From Clostridiales bacterium 1_7_47FAA (GTDB taxonomy: Bacteria > Bacillota > Clostridia > Lachnospirales > Lachnospiraceae), in assembly GCA_000155435.1 (NCBI GenBank), contig DS990261.1, positions 334,072 to 398,071 of the forward strand: a DNA stretch of 64,000 bases. The letters run 5' to 3'. Shown here piece after piece: positions 1 to 8,516 of this stretch (positions are counted from its first letter, which is position 1; each line of letters starts with the position of its first letter). The position numbers were made by a program, and so were the translations under genes. The notes below the pieces were generated by a model. That model saw nothing but the letters and a program-made list of their open reading frames with translations, had not been told where the DNA came from and ran no database searches.

Positions 1-161
1 CCGGATAATTTGGCCCTCTCGTCAAGTCCGTCTAACTCATTGCCCTGGCCGCAGTCAATGCAGCAGCAGATTACTTCATATCCAAAGTTTTCTTTTAACC
101 ATGGGATGATTGTGGTTGTATCCAGTCCGCCGGAATAAGCTAAAATTACTTTCTCTTTCAT
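1..161 (-). CDS. argG: Argininosuccinate synthase, N-terminal part (runs off the window)
   Basis: The minus-strand reading frame starts at the ATG complementary to 159-161 and stays open to the window edge. It begins [16 protein letters not shown], and the SGGLDT stretch is the P-loop of the N-type ATP pyrophosphatase fold of argininosuccinate synthase, which adenylates citrulline and joins aspartate to it. A ribosome site (AGGAG, complement of 171-175) sits at proper distance. Only about 53 codons are visible. It is divergent from argC and shares a short control region with it, which fits joint arginine control. Confidence 0.93.
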   Translation of the reverse strand, partial: MKEKVILAYSGGLDTTTIIPWLKENFGYEVICCCIDCGQGNELDGLDERAKLS

Positions 162-205
162 ATTTATATCCTCCTGAAAATATCATATCTCAATGAACTT
201 TCATA

Positions 206-234
206 AATATACAACATTATGCAGGAAAATGCAA
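206..234 (-). promoter_or_regulatory. Probable argG promoter
   Basis: On the minus strand TTGCAT (complement of 229-234) and TATATT (complement of 206-211) are 17 bases apart, about 45 bases upstream of the argG start. The -35 box is a weak match and the -10 box is good. Placement fits argG; no start site is measured. Confidence 0.5.
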
Positions 235-261
235 GCGGAAAAATAAAATATTTAAAAAAAC

Positions 262-290
262 TTGCATATTATGCATTTGTAATGTATAAT
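262..290 (+). promoter_or_regulatory. Probable argC operon promoter overlapping an ARG-box-like palindrome
   Basis: TTGCAT (262-267) and a perfect TATAAT (285-290) are exactly 17 bases apart. The dyad TGCATATTATGCA (263-275) overlaps the -35 box and resembles the AT-rich ARG box bound by ArgR/AhrC, although it is one base shorter than the usual core. That would place repression by arginine directly on the promoter. The predicted leader to argC is about 180 bases, longer than needed. Confidence 0.6.
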
Positions 291-415
291 TATGAAAATC
301 GGGAAGCAAGCAGGGAAATACAGTGGATAAAAACCACAAAACAAGCTTTCTTTTTAAAGGAAAAGTAACTATAATGAAAATGCGAAGGAAGATGATTACA
401 TTATAATTATAAATG

Positions 416-468
416 TAAATGAAGAAATATGAATGAAGAAATGTGAATGAAGAAATATGGATGAAGGA
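416..468 (+). repeat. Short direct repeats in the argC leader
   Basis: The leader just upstream of the argC ribosome site holds about three and a half copies of a 14-15-base unit close to GAATGAAGAAATATG. It is A/G-rich and contains GAAG/GAAGGAG ribosome-site-like sequence. It may have expanded by slippage; a role in translation is possible but not shown. Confidence 0.5.
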
Positions 469-476
469 GACTGAGT

Positions 477-1517
477 ATGATTAAGGTAGGGATTATCGGT
501 TCCACAGGATATGCGGGAGGGGAGCTGGCAAGGCTTCTGCTCCAAAGGGATGACATAGAGATTAAGTGGTATGGTTCCAGAAGCTACACCGGACAGAAAT
601 ATGCGTCCCTGTACCCGAATATGTATAAAATCGTGGATGAGGAATGCATGGATGATAATATGAAGGAACTGGCCGGACAGGTGGACGTGGTGTTCACGGC
701 AACGCCCCAGGGCTTATGCGCATCCTTGGTGGACGAGGAAATCCTGTCCATGGTTAAGGTCATTGATTTAAGCGCCGACTTCAGGATTAAGGATGTATCC
801 GTATATGAGGAGTGGTACAAACTGACCCACGCCGCACCGCAGTTCATAGGGGAAGCGGTATACGGACTGCCTGAGGTCAACCGTGACAAGGTGAAAACCG
901 CCAGGCTCATTGCCAATCCGGGTTGTTTCCCCACCTGCTCCTTCTTATCTGTCTATCCGCTGGTGAAGGAGGGACTGGTAGACCCAGGCACAATCATCAT
1001 TGACGCCAAGTCCGGCACATCCGGCGCCGGCCGGGGAGCCAAGATGGACAGTCTGTACTGCGAAGTGAATGAGAATATCAAGGCGTACGGCGTGGGTACC
1101 CACAGACATACGCCGGAGATTGAGGAACAGCTATCCTATGCGGCGGGCCGGCCGGTGACCATCAGCTTCACTCCCCATCTGGTTCCCATGAACCGGGGAA
1201 TCCTGGTGACTGCTTATGGTTCCCTTACAAAGGAAGTTACCTATGAAGAGGTAAAGGCTGTTTACGATAAGTATTATGAGGATGAATATTTTGTCCGCGT
1301 CCTGGAGAAGGATGTGGTGCCCCAGACCCGCTGGGTGGAGGGCAGCAACTTTGCGGACGTGAACTTTAAGATAGACCCAAGAACCAGGCGGATTGTGATG
1401 ATGGGCGCCATTGACAACATGGTGAAGGGGGCGGCAGGCCAGGCCATCCAGAACATGAACCTGATGTTCGGTCTTCCGGAGAATACGGGGCTGAAGCAGA
1501 TTCCTGTATTTCCATAG
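477..1517 (+). CDS. argC: N-acetyl-gamma-glutamyl-phosphate reductase
   Basis: 346 residues, the normal length for the family. It reduces N-acetylglutamyl phosphate to the semialdehyde with NADPH, the third step of ornithine synthesis. The N-terminus (VGIIGSTGYAGGEL) is the dinucleotide-binding loop, and NPGCFPT places the catalytic cysteine at residue 150. The histidine-rich stretch GVGTHRHTPEIEEQL is also typical. The ATG at 477 follows GAAGGAGACTGAGT. It is first in a same-strand run argC-GNAT-argJ-argB-argD, so expression should follow arginine supply. Confidence 0.97.
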   Translation: MIKVGIIGSTGYAGGELARLLLQRDDIEIKWYGSRSYTGQKYASLYPNMYKIVDEECMDDNMKELAGQVDVVFTATPQGLCASLVDEEILSMVKVIDLSADFRIKDVSVYEEWYKLTHAAPQFIGEAVYGLPEVNRDKVKTARLIANPGCFPTCSFLSVYPLVKEGLVDPGTIIIDAKSGTSGAGRGAKMDSLYCEVNENIKAYGVGTHRHTPEIEEQLSYAAGRPVTISFTPHLVPMNRGILVTAYGSLTKEVTYEEVKAVYDKYYEDEYFVRVLEKDVVPQTRWVEGSNFADVNFKIDPRTRRIVMMGAIDNMVKGAAGQAIQNMNLMFGLPENTGLKQIPVFP

Positions 1518-1544
1518 GCTGGCCGGGAAAGGAATTATCAGAAC

Positions 1545-2009
1545 ATGTCAGGAACAATGGATATACTCATCCGTGAGATGACCATGGAGGATTACGACCA
1601 GGTATATGACCTGTGGACGGAAATCAAAGGATTTGGGATCAGAAGCGTGGATGATTCCAGGGAAGGTGTGGAGCGTTTCCTTAAAAGGAATCCAACCACC
1701 AGCGTGGTGGCGGTCCAGAACGGCCATGTGGTGGGCAACATCCTGTGCGGCCACGACGGAAGGACCGGGTGTTTTTACCACGTGTGCGTTGCGCCGGGTT
1801 ACAGGAAGCACGGAATCGGTTACCGTATGGTGCGCGCGGCCATGGAGGCCCTTCAGAAGGAGGGCGTGAGTAAAATCAGCCTGATTGCATTTAAAAGCAA
1901 CGATGTGGGCAATGCCTTCTGGCAGGGAATCGGATGGACGGAACGGGAAGATGTGAACAGCTATGAGTTTATATTAAATGAGGAAAACATAACCAGGTTC
2001 GTGCGTTGA
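1545..2009 (+). CDS. GNAT-family N-acetyltransferase inside the arg operon
   Basis: 154 residues with one GNAT fold. The acetyl-CoA loop region is visible as VAPGYRKHGIGYRMV (residues about 84-98), followed by the usual C-terminal part (NAFWQGIGWTEREDV). It begins 28 bases after argC and precedes argJ. Its position suggests it makes N-acetylglutamate, supplementing the ArgJ cycle as the short ArgA-type synthases of some bacteria do, but the sequence itself does not prove the substrate. Two starts are possible: 1545 (poorly spaced ribosome site) and 1557 (AGGA four bases upstream). Confidence 0.8.
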   Translation: MSGTMDILIREMTMEDYDQVYDLWTEIKGFGIRSVDDSREGVERFLKRNPTTSVVAVQNGHVVGNILCGHDGRTGCFYHVCVAPGYRKHGIGYRMVRAAMEALQKEGVSKISLIAFKSNDVGNAFWQGIGWTEREDVNSYEFILNEENITRFVR

Positions 2010-2128
2010 CAGGGATGCATATGGATACCGGTATGAAAAACATACGGAATCATGCATAAGCATACATAACCATATAAAGCTATATATAACCATATAGAAC
2101 CAAGGATGAGCGGGATGGAGGAATGGAA

Positions 2129-3367
2129 ATGAGTGAAGCGGCATTAAAGAAAATACCCGGGGGAGTGACGGCTGCAAAGGGATTTAAGGCAGCGTCCACG
2201 GCGGCAGGCATCAAATATAAGGACCGGAAGGATATGGCCATGATTTACAGCCAGGCCCCCTGCAGGTCGGCGGGTACATTTACCACCAATGTGGTGAAGG
2301 CGGCTCCTGTTAAGTGGGATAAGGACCAGGTCACAGGCGGGGCAGCGGCCCATGCAGTGGTCATCAATGCGGGGATTGCCAACGCCTGTACAGGTGAGGA
2401 AGGCATGGCATACTGCAGCCGGACAGCGGCGGCAGCGGCCCAGGTCCTGGGGATACCGCAGGAGAGCGTATTGGTGGCGTCCACGGGCGTGATTGGGAAA
2501 CAGCTTCCCATGGACCGGATTGAGGCCGGGGTCAAAGCCATGGCGCCTCTCCTTGACGGAAGCGTCCAGAGCGGCACCGATGCCTCCAGGGCCATCATGA
2601 CCACCGACACGAAGAATAAGGAGGTGGCTGTCCAGGTTGAGCTGGGCGGCGTCCAGGTGACCATCGGGGGCATGTGCAAGGGTTCGGGCATGATCCATCC
2701 CAACATGTGCACCATGCTGGGGTTTGTGACCACGGACGCGGCCATCAGCAAGGAACTGCTGCAGGAAGCATTGAGCCAGGACATCAAGGATACATACAAC
2801 ATGATTTCCGTGGACGGGGACACCTCCACCAATGACACCGTGCTCGTGCTGGCCAACGGCCTGGCGGGAAATCCCGAAATCACGGAAAAGAACAGCGATT
2901 ACATGGCCTTCTGCAAGGCGCTCAACTATATAAATGAAACCCTGTCTAAGAAAATGGCCGGGGACGGCGAGGGCTGCACCGCCCTGTTTGAGGTGACGGT
3001 GAAGGGCGCCGCCACAAAAGACCAGGCCAGGGTCCTGGCCAAATCCGTCATCACATCCAGCCTGACCAAGGCCGCCATATTCGGACATGACGCCAACTGG
3101 GGAAGGATCCTCTGCGCCATGGGTTACTCAGGCGCTGACTTTGACCCGGAAAAGGTGGATTTGTTCTTTGAGAGCACAGCCGGACGCATGCAGATCATAA
3201 AGGACGGCGTGGCAGTGGACTACAGCGAGGAGGAGGCCACGAAAATCCTGTCTGAACCGGAGGTCACTGCCATTGCGGACATCAAGATGGGGGATGCCCG
3301 GGCAACGGCCTGGGGCTGCGACCTCACCTATGATTATGTGAAGATAAATGCGGATTACAGGTCATAA
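2129..3367 (+). CDS. argJ: Bifunctional glutamate N-acetyltransferase / ornithine acetyltransferase
   Basis: 412 residues from the preferred start at 2129, which lies 7 bases after GGAGG; the in-frame ATG at 2123 is only one base from it. ArgJ moves the acetyl group from N-acetylornithine to glutamate, closing the acetyl cycle. It is an Ntn-type enzyme that cuts itself before a threonine. The site is in [16 protein letters not shown], with Thr at residue 195, and the more usual Ala before Thr is Cys here. Full length, with no break seen. The upstream gap 2010-2120 holds short AT repeats (CATAACCATATA-like) and nothing else. Confidence 0.96.
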   Translation: MSEAALKKIPGGVTAAKGFKAASTAAGIKYKDRKDMAMIYSQAPCRSAGTFTTNVVKAAPVKWDKDQVTGGAAAHAVVINAGIANACTGEEGMAYCSRTAAAAAQVLGIPQESVLVASTGVIGKQLPMDRIEAGVKAMAPLLDGSVQSGTDASRAIMTTDTKNKEVAVQVELGGVQVTIGGMCKGSGMIHPNMCTMLGFVTTDAAISKELLQEALSQDIKDTYNMISVDGDTSTNDTVLVLANGLAGNPEITEKNSDYMAFCKALNYINETLSKKMAGDGEGCTALFEVTVKGAATKDQARVLAKSVITSSLTKAAIFGHDANWGRILCAMGYSGADFDPEKVDLFFESTAGRMQIIKDGVAVDYSEEEATKILSEPEVTAIADIKMGDARATAWGCDLTYDYVKINADYRS

Positions 3368-3422
3368 GACCAGCCGGATAGGCATCAGGCAGCCGTCAGG
3401 CAGCCATAAGGAGGAAAATGAG

Positions 3423-4313
3423 ATGAATTTGGAACCAATGCAGAAAGCAGCCGTGCTGATAGAGGCGCTTCCCTATATCCAGCGGTTTAACAGGAAGATT
3501 GTTGTGGTCAAGTACGGCGGGAGCGCCATGGTGGACGAGGAACTGAAGAAAAAGGTCATCCAGGATGTGGTGCTTTTAAAACTGGTAGGATTTAAGCCTA
3601 TCATCGTCCATGGAGGCGGCAAGGAAATCAGCAGATGGGTAAGCAAGGTGGGGATGGAGCCTCAGTTCAAGAACGGACTGCGGGTTACGGATGAGCCTAC
3701 CATGGAGATTGCGGAGATGGTGCTCAACAAGGTGAACAAGAGCCTGGTCCAGCTGGTCAATGAGCTGGGCATCCAGGCAGTGGGCATCAGCGGCAAGGAC
3801 GGCATGATGTTAAAATGCCATAAGAAGCTTTCCGGCGGCGAGGACATCGGGTTTGTGGGCGATGTGGATGAGGTTGACCCGAAGATCATCTATGACCTGC
3901 TGGAAAAGGATTTCCTGCCCATCATCTGTCCCATTGGTTTTGACGGGGATTTCTACAGCTACAATATCAATGCCGATGACGCGGCCTGCGCCATAGCCAC
4001 CGCGGTACAGGCTGAGAAGCTTGCATTCCTCACGGACGTGGAGGGCGTGTTTAAGGATTTTAACGATAAGGAGTCCCTGATATCCGAGATGACGGTGGAA
4101 GAGGCCCAGAATTTCGTGGACAGCGGTATGCTGGGCGGCGGCATGCTCCCAAAGCTCCAGAACTGCATCAATGCCATGAAGAACGGCGTGTCACGGGTAC
4201 ATATCATGGATGGGCGCATCCCCCACTGCCTCCTGTTGGAGGTCTTTACGGACAAAGGTATCGGCACTGCAATATTTAATTCTGAAGAAGATGAGAGGTA
4301 CTATCATGGCTGA
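3423..4313 (+). CDS. argB: Acetylglutamate kinase
   Basis: 296 residues from the ATG at 3423, which follows AAGGAGGAAAATGAG. A frame also opens upstream, but that would overlap argJ and add residues foreign to the family. It phosphorylates N-acetylglutamate, usually the arginine-inhibited step. Amino-acid-kinase motifs are clear: VVKYGGSAM with the phosphate-binding lysine, [10 protein letters not shown] for substrate, and the C-terminal [10 protein letters not shown]. Its last 8 bases overlap the argD start, so the two are probably translationally coupled. Confidence 0.96.
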   Translation: MNLEPMQKAAVLIEALPYIQRFNRKIVVVKYGGSAMVDEELKKKVIQDVVLLKLVGFKPIIVHGGGKEISRWVSKVGMEPQFKNGLRVTDEPTMEIAEMVLNKVNKSLVQLVNELGIQAVGISGKDGMMLKCHKKLSGGEDIGFVGDVDEVDPKIIYDLLEKDFLPIICPIGFDGDFYSYNINADDAACAIATAVQAEKLAFLTDVEGVFKDFNDKESLISEMTVEEAQNFVDSGMLGGGMLPKLQNCINAMKNGVSRVHIMDGRIPHCLLLEVFTDKGIGTAIFNSEEDERYYHG

Positions 4314-5553
4314 CAATCAGTTGATGGAACGGGCGGAACACGTCCTTTATAAGACATATAACCGTTTTCCCGTGGTATTTGACCACGGGAAAGGAGTCAT
4401 GCTGTACGATACGGAGGGCAATGAATATCTGGATTTTGGGGCAGGTATTGCGGTCATGGCCCTTGGATACGGCGATGAGGAATATACCAGGGCAGTGGAG
4501 GACCAGCTTCACAAGCTGACACACATTTCCAACCTGTTTTATAACCAGCCCTCAATTGAAGCCGGGGAAAAGCTGCTGGAGGTATCCCAGATGGATAAGG
4601 TTTTCTTTACCAACAGCGGGACCGAGGCCATTGAAGGCGCGTTGAAGATAGCGAAGCGCTGCCACTACAACATGCTCCGCCAGTCCATGGGGGACGGCAG
4701 CGACGGCTGTGAGGACGTGGAAATGGACCTGACCGGAGAAATCATTGCCATGAACCATTCCTTCCATGGCCGCAGCCTCGGCGCCCTGTCCGTGACAGGC
4801 AACGCACATTATCAGGAGCCGTTTAAACCACTGGTGCCGGGAATCCGCTTTGCAGACTTCAATGACCTTAAAAGCGTGGAAGCGCTGATTAATGATAAGA
4901 CCTGCGCGGTCATCATGGAGACAATCCAGGGGGAAGGCGGCATTTACCCTGCAAGCGAAGCATTCATAAAAGGCGTCCGCAGACTCTGCGATGAACATGG
5001 CCTGCTTCTTATCCTGGATGAAATCCAGTGCGGCATGGGGCGTTCCGGGAAAATGTTCGCCTGGCAGCACTATGGGGTGAAGCCGGATGTGATGACCGTT
5101 GCAAAGGCCCTTGGAAACGGGCTTCCCATAGGCGCCTTCCTGGCTTGCGGCAAGGCGGCCGGGGCCATGGTGCCGGGGGACCATGGAACCACTTACGGCG
5201 GCAACCCGCTGGTGACCGCGGGCGCCAAGGCGGTCCTTGATATCTTTGAGGAGCGCCGCATTGTGGACCATGTAAAGGAAACCGGTGCATATCTTTCCGG
5301 GAAACTGGACCAGGTTGTGGAAAAGTATGCAGTTGTGAAGGAACGCCGCGGAATGGGCCTGATTCAGGGACTGGAACTGACCGGACCGGCTACGCCCGTG
5401 GTGACCGCCGCTCTGCTGGAGCAGAAGCTGGTGCTTATCAGCGCGGGGACTAATATCATACGGTTCGTGCCGCCGCTGGTGATTGGGAAGGCGGATGTGG
5501 ATGAGATGGTGAAGCGGCTGGAGGCTGCCATTGATTCGGCATACGGAAAATAG
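4306..5553 (+). CDS. argD: Acetylornithine aminotransferase
   Basis: 415 residues, a fold-type I PLP transaminase of the AAT-III class. It makes N-acetylornithine from the semialdehyde using glutamate. Visible marks are [14 protein letters not shown] (phosphate binding), the [12 protein letters not shown] stretch with the PLP-ring aspartate, and [13 protein letters not shown] with the Schiff-base lysine at about residue 267. The ATG at 4306 has GAGAGG seven bases upstream and overlaps argB by 8 bases. It is the last arg gene on this strand in the window; argF and argH are not here. Confidence 0.95.
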   Translation: MADNQLMERAEHVLYKTYNRFPVVFDHGKGVMLYDTEGNEYLDFGAGIAVMALGYGDEEYTRAVEDQLHKLTHISNLFYNQPSIEAGEKLLEVSQMDKVFFTNSGTEAIEGALKIAKRCHYNMLRQSMGDGSDGCEDVEMDLTGEIIAMNHSFHGRSLGALSVTGNAHYQEPFKPLVPGIRFADFNDLKSVEALINDKTCAVIMETIQGEGGIYPASEAFIKGVRRLCDEHGLLLILDEIQCGMGRSGKMFAWQHYGVKPDVMTVAKALGNGLPIGAFLACGKAAGAMVPGDHGTTYGGNPLVTAGAKAVLDIFEERRIVDHVKETGAYLSGKLDQVVEKYAVVKERRGMGLIQGLELTGPATPVVTAALLEQKLVLISAGTNIIRFVPPLVIGKADVDEMVKRLEAAIDSAYGK

Positions 5554-5575
5554 AGGATGGATTGTTGCGGATACA

Positions 5576-5607
5576 AAAGGAGGCAGGCCGGGCGGCCCGC
5601 CTCCTTT
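5576..5607. terminator. GC-rich hairpin after argD
   Basis: AAAGGAGGC (5576-5584) pairs perfectly with GCCTCCTTT (5599-5607), with a GC-rich loop able to pair further. It lies 23 bases after the argD stop. Only three T follow, so it is a weak intrinsic terminator or an RNA-stabilising hairpin. Confidence 0.55.
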
Positions 5608-5660
5608 GAGCGGCTGCATCTTTCGAAGCATATATTACATATTATTGGGTATTTCTGAAC

Positions 5661-5783
5661 TGTTTCCTGTAAGGAGGCAGTTTTCCGTAAGGATGTACTT
5701 TCATAATAAAGATTAATTTCCATACAAGGATGTATTTTCCATATAAGGAAACATTTCCATACAAAGATGTACTTTCCCATAAG
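5661..5783. repeat. Degenerate ~35-bp direct repeats
   Basis: Three to four loose copies of a unit containing TTTCCATACAARGATGTAYTTT start near 5681, 5715 and 5751, with a fainter one at 5661. They sit between the argD hairpin and a strong terminator. No gene covers them convincingly. They look like slippage-expanded intergenic DNA. Confidence 0.5.
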
Positions 5784-5830
5784 AAATCGGGCATGCTGCC
5801 GGCGTAAGGCTGGCGGTATGCCCGATTTTT
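5784..5830. terminator. Strong intrinsic terminator
   Basis: A 20-bp stem with a few G-T pairs (left arm from AAATCGGGCAT at 5784, right arm ending ATGCCCGATT) and a five-base loop, followed by TTTTT at 5826-5830. It ends the arg operon transcripts before the exporter genes. Confidence 0.85.
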
Positions 5831-5957
5831 CCTGATGTTAAGATATTCTTTCGTTTTCATTTATAAAATGTTATATAAATAATGGATGAAATATTTAGTG
5901 TAAACATCTATAATGGCCTTATGAAATGAACAACCTGGCTGAAAGTGTTTATTTTTC

Positions 5958-5986
5958 TTGTAGTACAGGGCGATATATGATATAAC
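5958..5986 (+). promoter_or_regulatory. Probable promoter of the exporter operon
   Basis: TTGTAG (5958-5963) and TATAAC (5981-5986) are 17 bases apart and lie about 50 bases before the adaptor gene start. Both boxes are partial matches to the sigma-A consensus. Confidence 0.45.
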
Positions 5987-6034
5987 TGTATTAATATGAA
6001 TAGTACAGTGCAGGCATGGATTCAGGAGGGCAGC

Positions 6035-7594
6035 ATGAAAAGTGACAAAAGGACGGATGACATGGAGCGCAGGATTGCTCCGGACGCAATAGGGGATGGC
6101 ATGCAAGACGGGACAATGGAAGGAACCGCAGAAGAGAAAACGGATAGGACAACGGATGGAATAACGGATGGAATAGCAGATGGAATGACGGACGGAATAA
6201 CAGGCGGAATAACGGACGAAGGTATAAGGGAATCCGAAGAAATAGACCGCAGGGTAGAGGAACTGATGGCGCCGGAAGAGGATGACGGGAACGGCAGGAA
6301 AAAGAAAAAGAGGAAGAAGAAAAGAGAGGCCGGGGAAAAGAAGACGGGCCTTATAAAACGTATCAAAGGCTGGAGCCGCAGAAGGAAGATCCTTACGGCT
6401 GCCGGTGTGGTGGTCATCGCCCTTCTGGCTGGTTCAAAGCTTGGGGGAGGCGGCAAAAGCCCGGGAATCATGGTGGATGTGATGCCTCTGGCAAAACAGG
6501 CCATACAGGAGAAGCTGTCCCTCAGTGGTCCTGTGTCCGGTACCGACAGCGTTGACGTGGTATCCAATATCCATGCCGAGATTGTGACCATGAACGTAAA
6601 AGAAGGCGACCAGGTAAAGAAGGACCAGGTGCTGGCGGTGCTGGACAGCACGGACCTGGAGCGGGAAGTGCAGATTGCCCAGAACGCATATGACCTTGCT
6701 GTGAACAACAAGCAGGAAAAAGATAAGGAAGCGGCCCTTGGATACGAGAAGGCAGTCCAGGATTTCCAGAAAGCCAGCCTGGACCACAGCCGCAACAGCC
6801 AGCTGTTTGCCAGCGGCGACATTTCCCAGATGGAAATGGAGGCCAGCGCCAACGCGCTGAACGATGCCAGACGCGCCATGGAAGGATATACCGTGGAAAA
6901 CGGCAGGGGCAGGGCGGATAAATCCTATGACATACAGATAGAGAATGCAAGGTTTGACCTGGAGAAGAAAAAGGAAGAGCTGGAAAATACACAGATAAAG
7001 AGCACCATTGACGGAACCGTGGTCCGGGTGAATTCCAAGGTTGGCCAGTTTGCCGACAAGGTGGAGGACGACAAGCCCATATTCAGCATCGAGAATCTGG
7101 AGCAGCTGGAACTGGAGATTAAGGTCAGCGAGTTTTCCATCGGCAAGGTGAAGGTAGGGCAGGAAGCGGTCATCAGCGCGGACATTCTGGATGGAGGTAC
7201 CGTTAATGGCGAGGTCATTAAGATTTCCCCCACAGGCGAGGAAAAGGGCGGCGGTTCAACGGAGCGCGTCATCCCCACAACCATCCGCGTGGACGGTCAG
7301 GATACCAAGCTGATTGCAGGCATTACTGCCAAGGCGGAACTCCTGATCCGTGAAGCAGAAGACGCGTTCGTGGTGCCGACCACCGCGCTTTTGGATGAAG
7401 GGGACACTACATATATTTTGATTGTCCAGGATATGAAGATTAAGCGGATACCGGTAACCCTTGGGGTGGACGGGGATGTGTCCGTGGAGGTCATCCCGGC
7501 AGACGACACGGTTCTGGAAGAAGGGATGCAGGTTGTCATGAACCCGGGACCCCACCTTATGGACGGCACAGATGTTATTGTGCGTCCGCAGTAG
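6035..7594 (+). CDS. MacA/HlyD-type periplasmic-adaptor-like membrane-fusion protein
   Basis: 519 residues from the ATG at 6035, which has AGGAGGG just upstream; an upstream ATG at 5996 lacks a site. Residues 1 to about 110 are charged and cytoplasmic, with a Thr-Asp-Gly-Ile type repeat and a Lys/Arg-rich block. One membrane helix follows (ILTAAGVVVIALLAGSKLG). Outside are a biotinyl-lipoyl-like hybrid (VKEGDQVKKDQVLAVLDS), a long coiled-coil hairpin, the returning lipoyl half (IDGTVVRVNSKVGQF) and beta-barrel domains. It should bridge the ABC permease to the TolC-like partners encoded downstream. The long cytoplasmic N-terminus is unusual for the family. Confidence 0.85.
   Translation: MKSDKRTDDMERRIAPDAIGDGMQDGTMEGTAEEKTDRTTDGITDGIADGMTDGITGGITDEGIRESEEIDRRVEELMAPEEDDGNGRKKKKRKKKREAGEKKTGLIKRIKGWSRRRKILTAAGVVVIALLAGSKLGGGGKSPGIMVDVMPLAKQAIQEKLSLSGPVSGTDSVDVVSNIHAEIVTMNVKEGDQVKKDQVLAVLDSTDLEREVQIAQNAYDLAVNNKQEKDKEAALGYEKAVQDFQKASLDHSRNSQLFASGDISQMEMEASANALNDARRAMEGYTVENGRGRADKSYDIQIENARFDLEKKKEELENTQIKSTIDGTVVRVNSKVGQFADKVEDDKPIFSIENLEQLELEIKVSEFSIGKVKVGQEAVISADILDGGTVNGEVIKISPTGEEKGGGSTERVIPTTIRVDGQDTKLIAGITAKAELLIREAEDAFVVPTTALLDEGDTTYILIVQDMKIKRIPVTLGVDGDVSVEVIPADDTVLEEGMQVVMNPGPHLMDGTDVIVRPQ
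6141..6220 (+). repeat. 12-base tandem repeat inside the adaptor gene
   Basis: About six degenerate copies of GGAATAACGGAT encode the repeated Thr-Asp-Gly-Ile block in the cytoplasmic N-terminus of the adaptor. The unit is a multiple of three, so changes in copy number would alter length without shifting frame. Confidence 0.7.
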
Positions 7595-7607
7595 GGGGAG
7601 GCGCCTT

Positions 7608-8516
7608 ATGATAAAAAGTAAGAAGACCATGGATGCAGGCAGCGGCGGTCCGGCCCGGATTTCCAAAGAAGATATCATCAAAATGGTCCTGCGCAGGAAA
7701 AAGCCGCTCCATGAGACAGCAGGAAGCGGTCCCCTCCTGAAGCTTGAGAACCTGGTCAAGATATATGACACAGGCGCCATCAAGGTGCTGGGCCTTAAAA
7801 AGATAAACCTGACCGTGGACCGCGGGGAGTTCGTGGCAATCATGGGACATTCCGGTTCCGGTAAATCCACCCTGATGAACATACTGGGGTGCCTGGACCG
7901 GCCCACCCTGGGGCATTATTATCTGGATGGCGTGGATGTGGCTGAGATGACGCCGGATGAACTTTCTGATATCAGGAACCGGAAGATTGGGTTTGTGTTC
8001 CAGTCCTTTAACCTGATATCCAGGACCTCCGCGCTTAAGAATGTGGAACTTCCCATGACCTATGCCAGGGTTCCCAAGGCAAAGCGTGTGGAGCGTGCGC
8101 ATATGCTGTTGGAACGGGTGGGGCTGGGCGCAAGGCAGGACCATATGCCCAATGAGCTTTCAGGCGGACAGCGCCAGAGGGTTGCCATTGCCAGGGCGCT
8201 GGCCAACGAGCCGCCTTTAATCCTGGCGGATGAGCCTACCGGTAACCTGGACACGGCTTCCTCCATTGAAATCATGGAACTGTTCCGGCAGCTTCACAAA
8301 GAAGGGGCCACGGTTGTGGTGGTAACCCATGAGGAAGACATAGCCGCATTCGCGGACCGGGTCATCCGGTTCAGCGACGGGCAGGTACAGAGTGATACAC
8401 TTAACACCCATCATCCGGGCGGAGGTCCGGATGACAGGGTGGAAGATATGCTAAAAGTGGAAGATATGCTAAAAGTGGAAGATATCCTAAAAGAGGAGGC
8501 AGAAGATGCTGATTGA
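7608..8516 (+). CDS. ABC transporter ATPase, MacB/LolD type
   Basis: 302 residues from the ATG at 7608 (GGGGGAGG upstream). A standard nucleotide-binding domain follows a ~45-residue leader: Walker [11 protein letters not shown]-loop FVFQSFNLI, signature [15 protein letters not shown], Walker [13 protein letters not shown] and the switch histidine in [10 protein letters not shown]. It powers the FtsX-type permease encoded next, whose gene overlaps it by 11 bases. The C-terminal tail carries three direct copies of a VEDMLK-like hexapeptide, an addition not needed for ATPase function. Confidence 0.93.
   Translation: MIKSKKTMDAGSGGPARISKEDIIKMVLRRKKPLHETAGSGPLLKLENLVKIYDTGAIKVLGLKKINLTVDRGEFVAIMGHSGSGKSTLMNILGCLDRPTLGHYYLDGVDVAEMTPDELSDIRNRKIGFVFQSFNLISRTSALKNVELPMTYARVPKAKRVERAHMLLERVGLGARQDHMPNELSGGQRQRVAIARALANEPPLILADEPTGNLDTASSIEIMELFRQLHKEGATVVVVTHEEDIAAFADRVIRFSDGQVQSDTLNTHHPGGGPDDRVEDMLKVEDMLKVEDILKEEAEDAD
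8439..8492 (+). repeat. Three 18-base tandem repeats at the end of the ATPase gene
   Basis: Three head-to-tail copies of an 18-base unit beginning GTGGAAGATATGCTAAA; the first two are identical and the third differs by one base. They encode a repeated [12 protein letters not shown] tail and lie directly before the ribosome site of the permease gene, so copy changes would move the coupling of the two genes without a frameshift. Confidence 0.85.

Noticed and set aside
2144..3088. Long open frame on the minus strand across argJ (314 codons)
   Set aside because: It is antisense to a clearly recognised gene; its product is rich in His, Arg and Gly with no family resemblance, typical of GC-rich antisense frames.
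4552..5631. Minus-strand open frame of 359 codons over argD
   Set aside because: Antisense to a well-conserved aminotransferase; no ribosome site, no recognisable domain.
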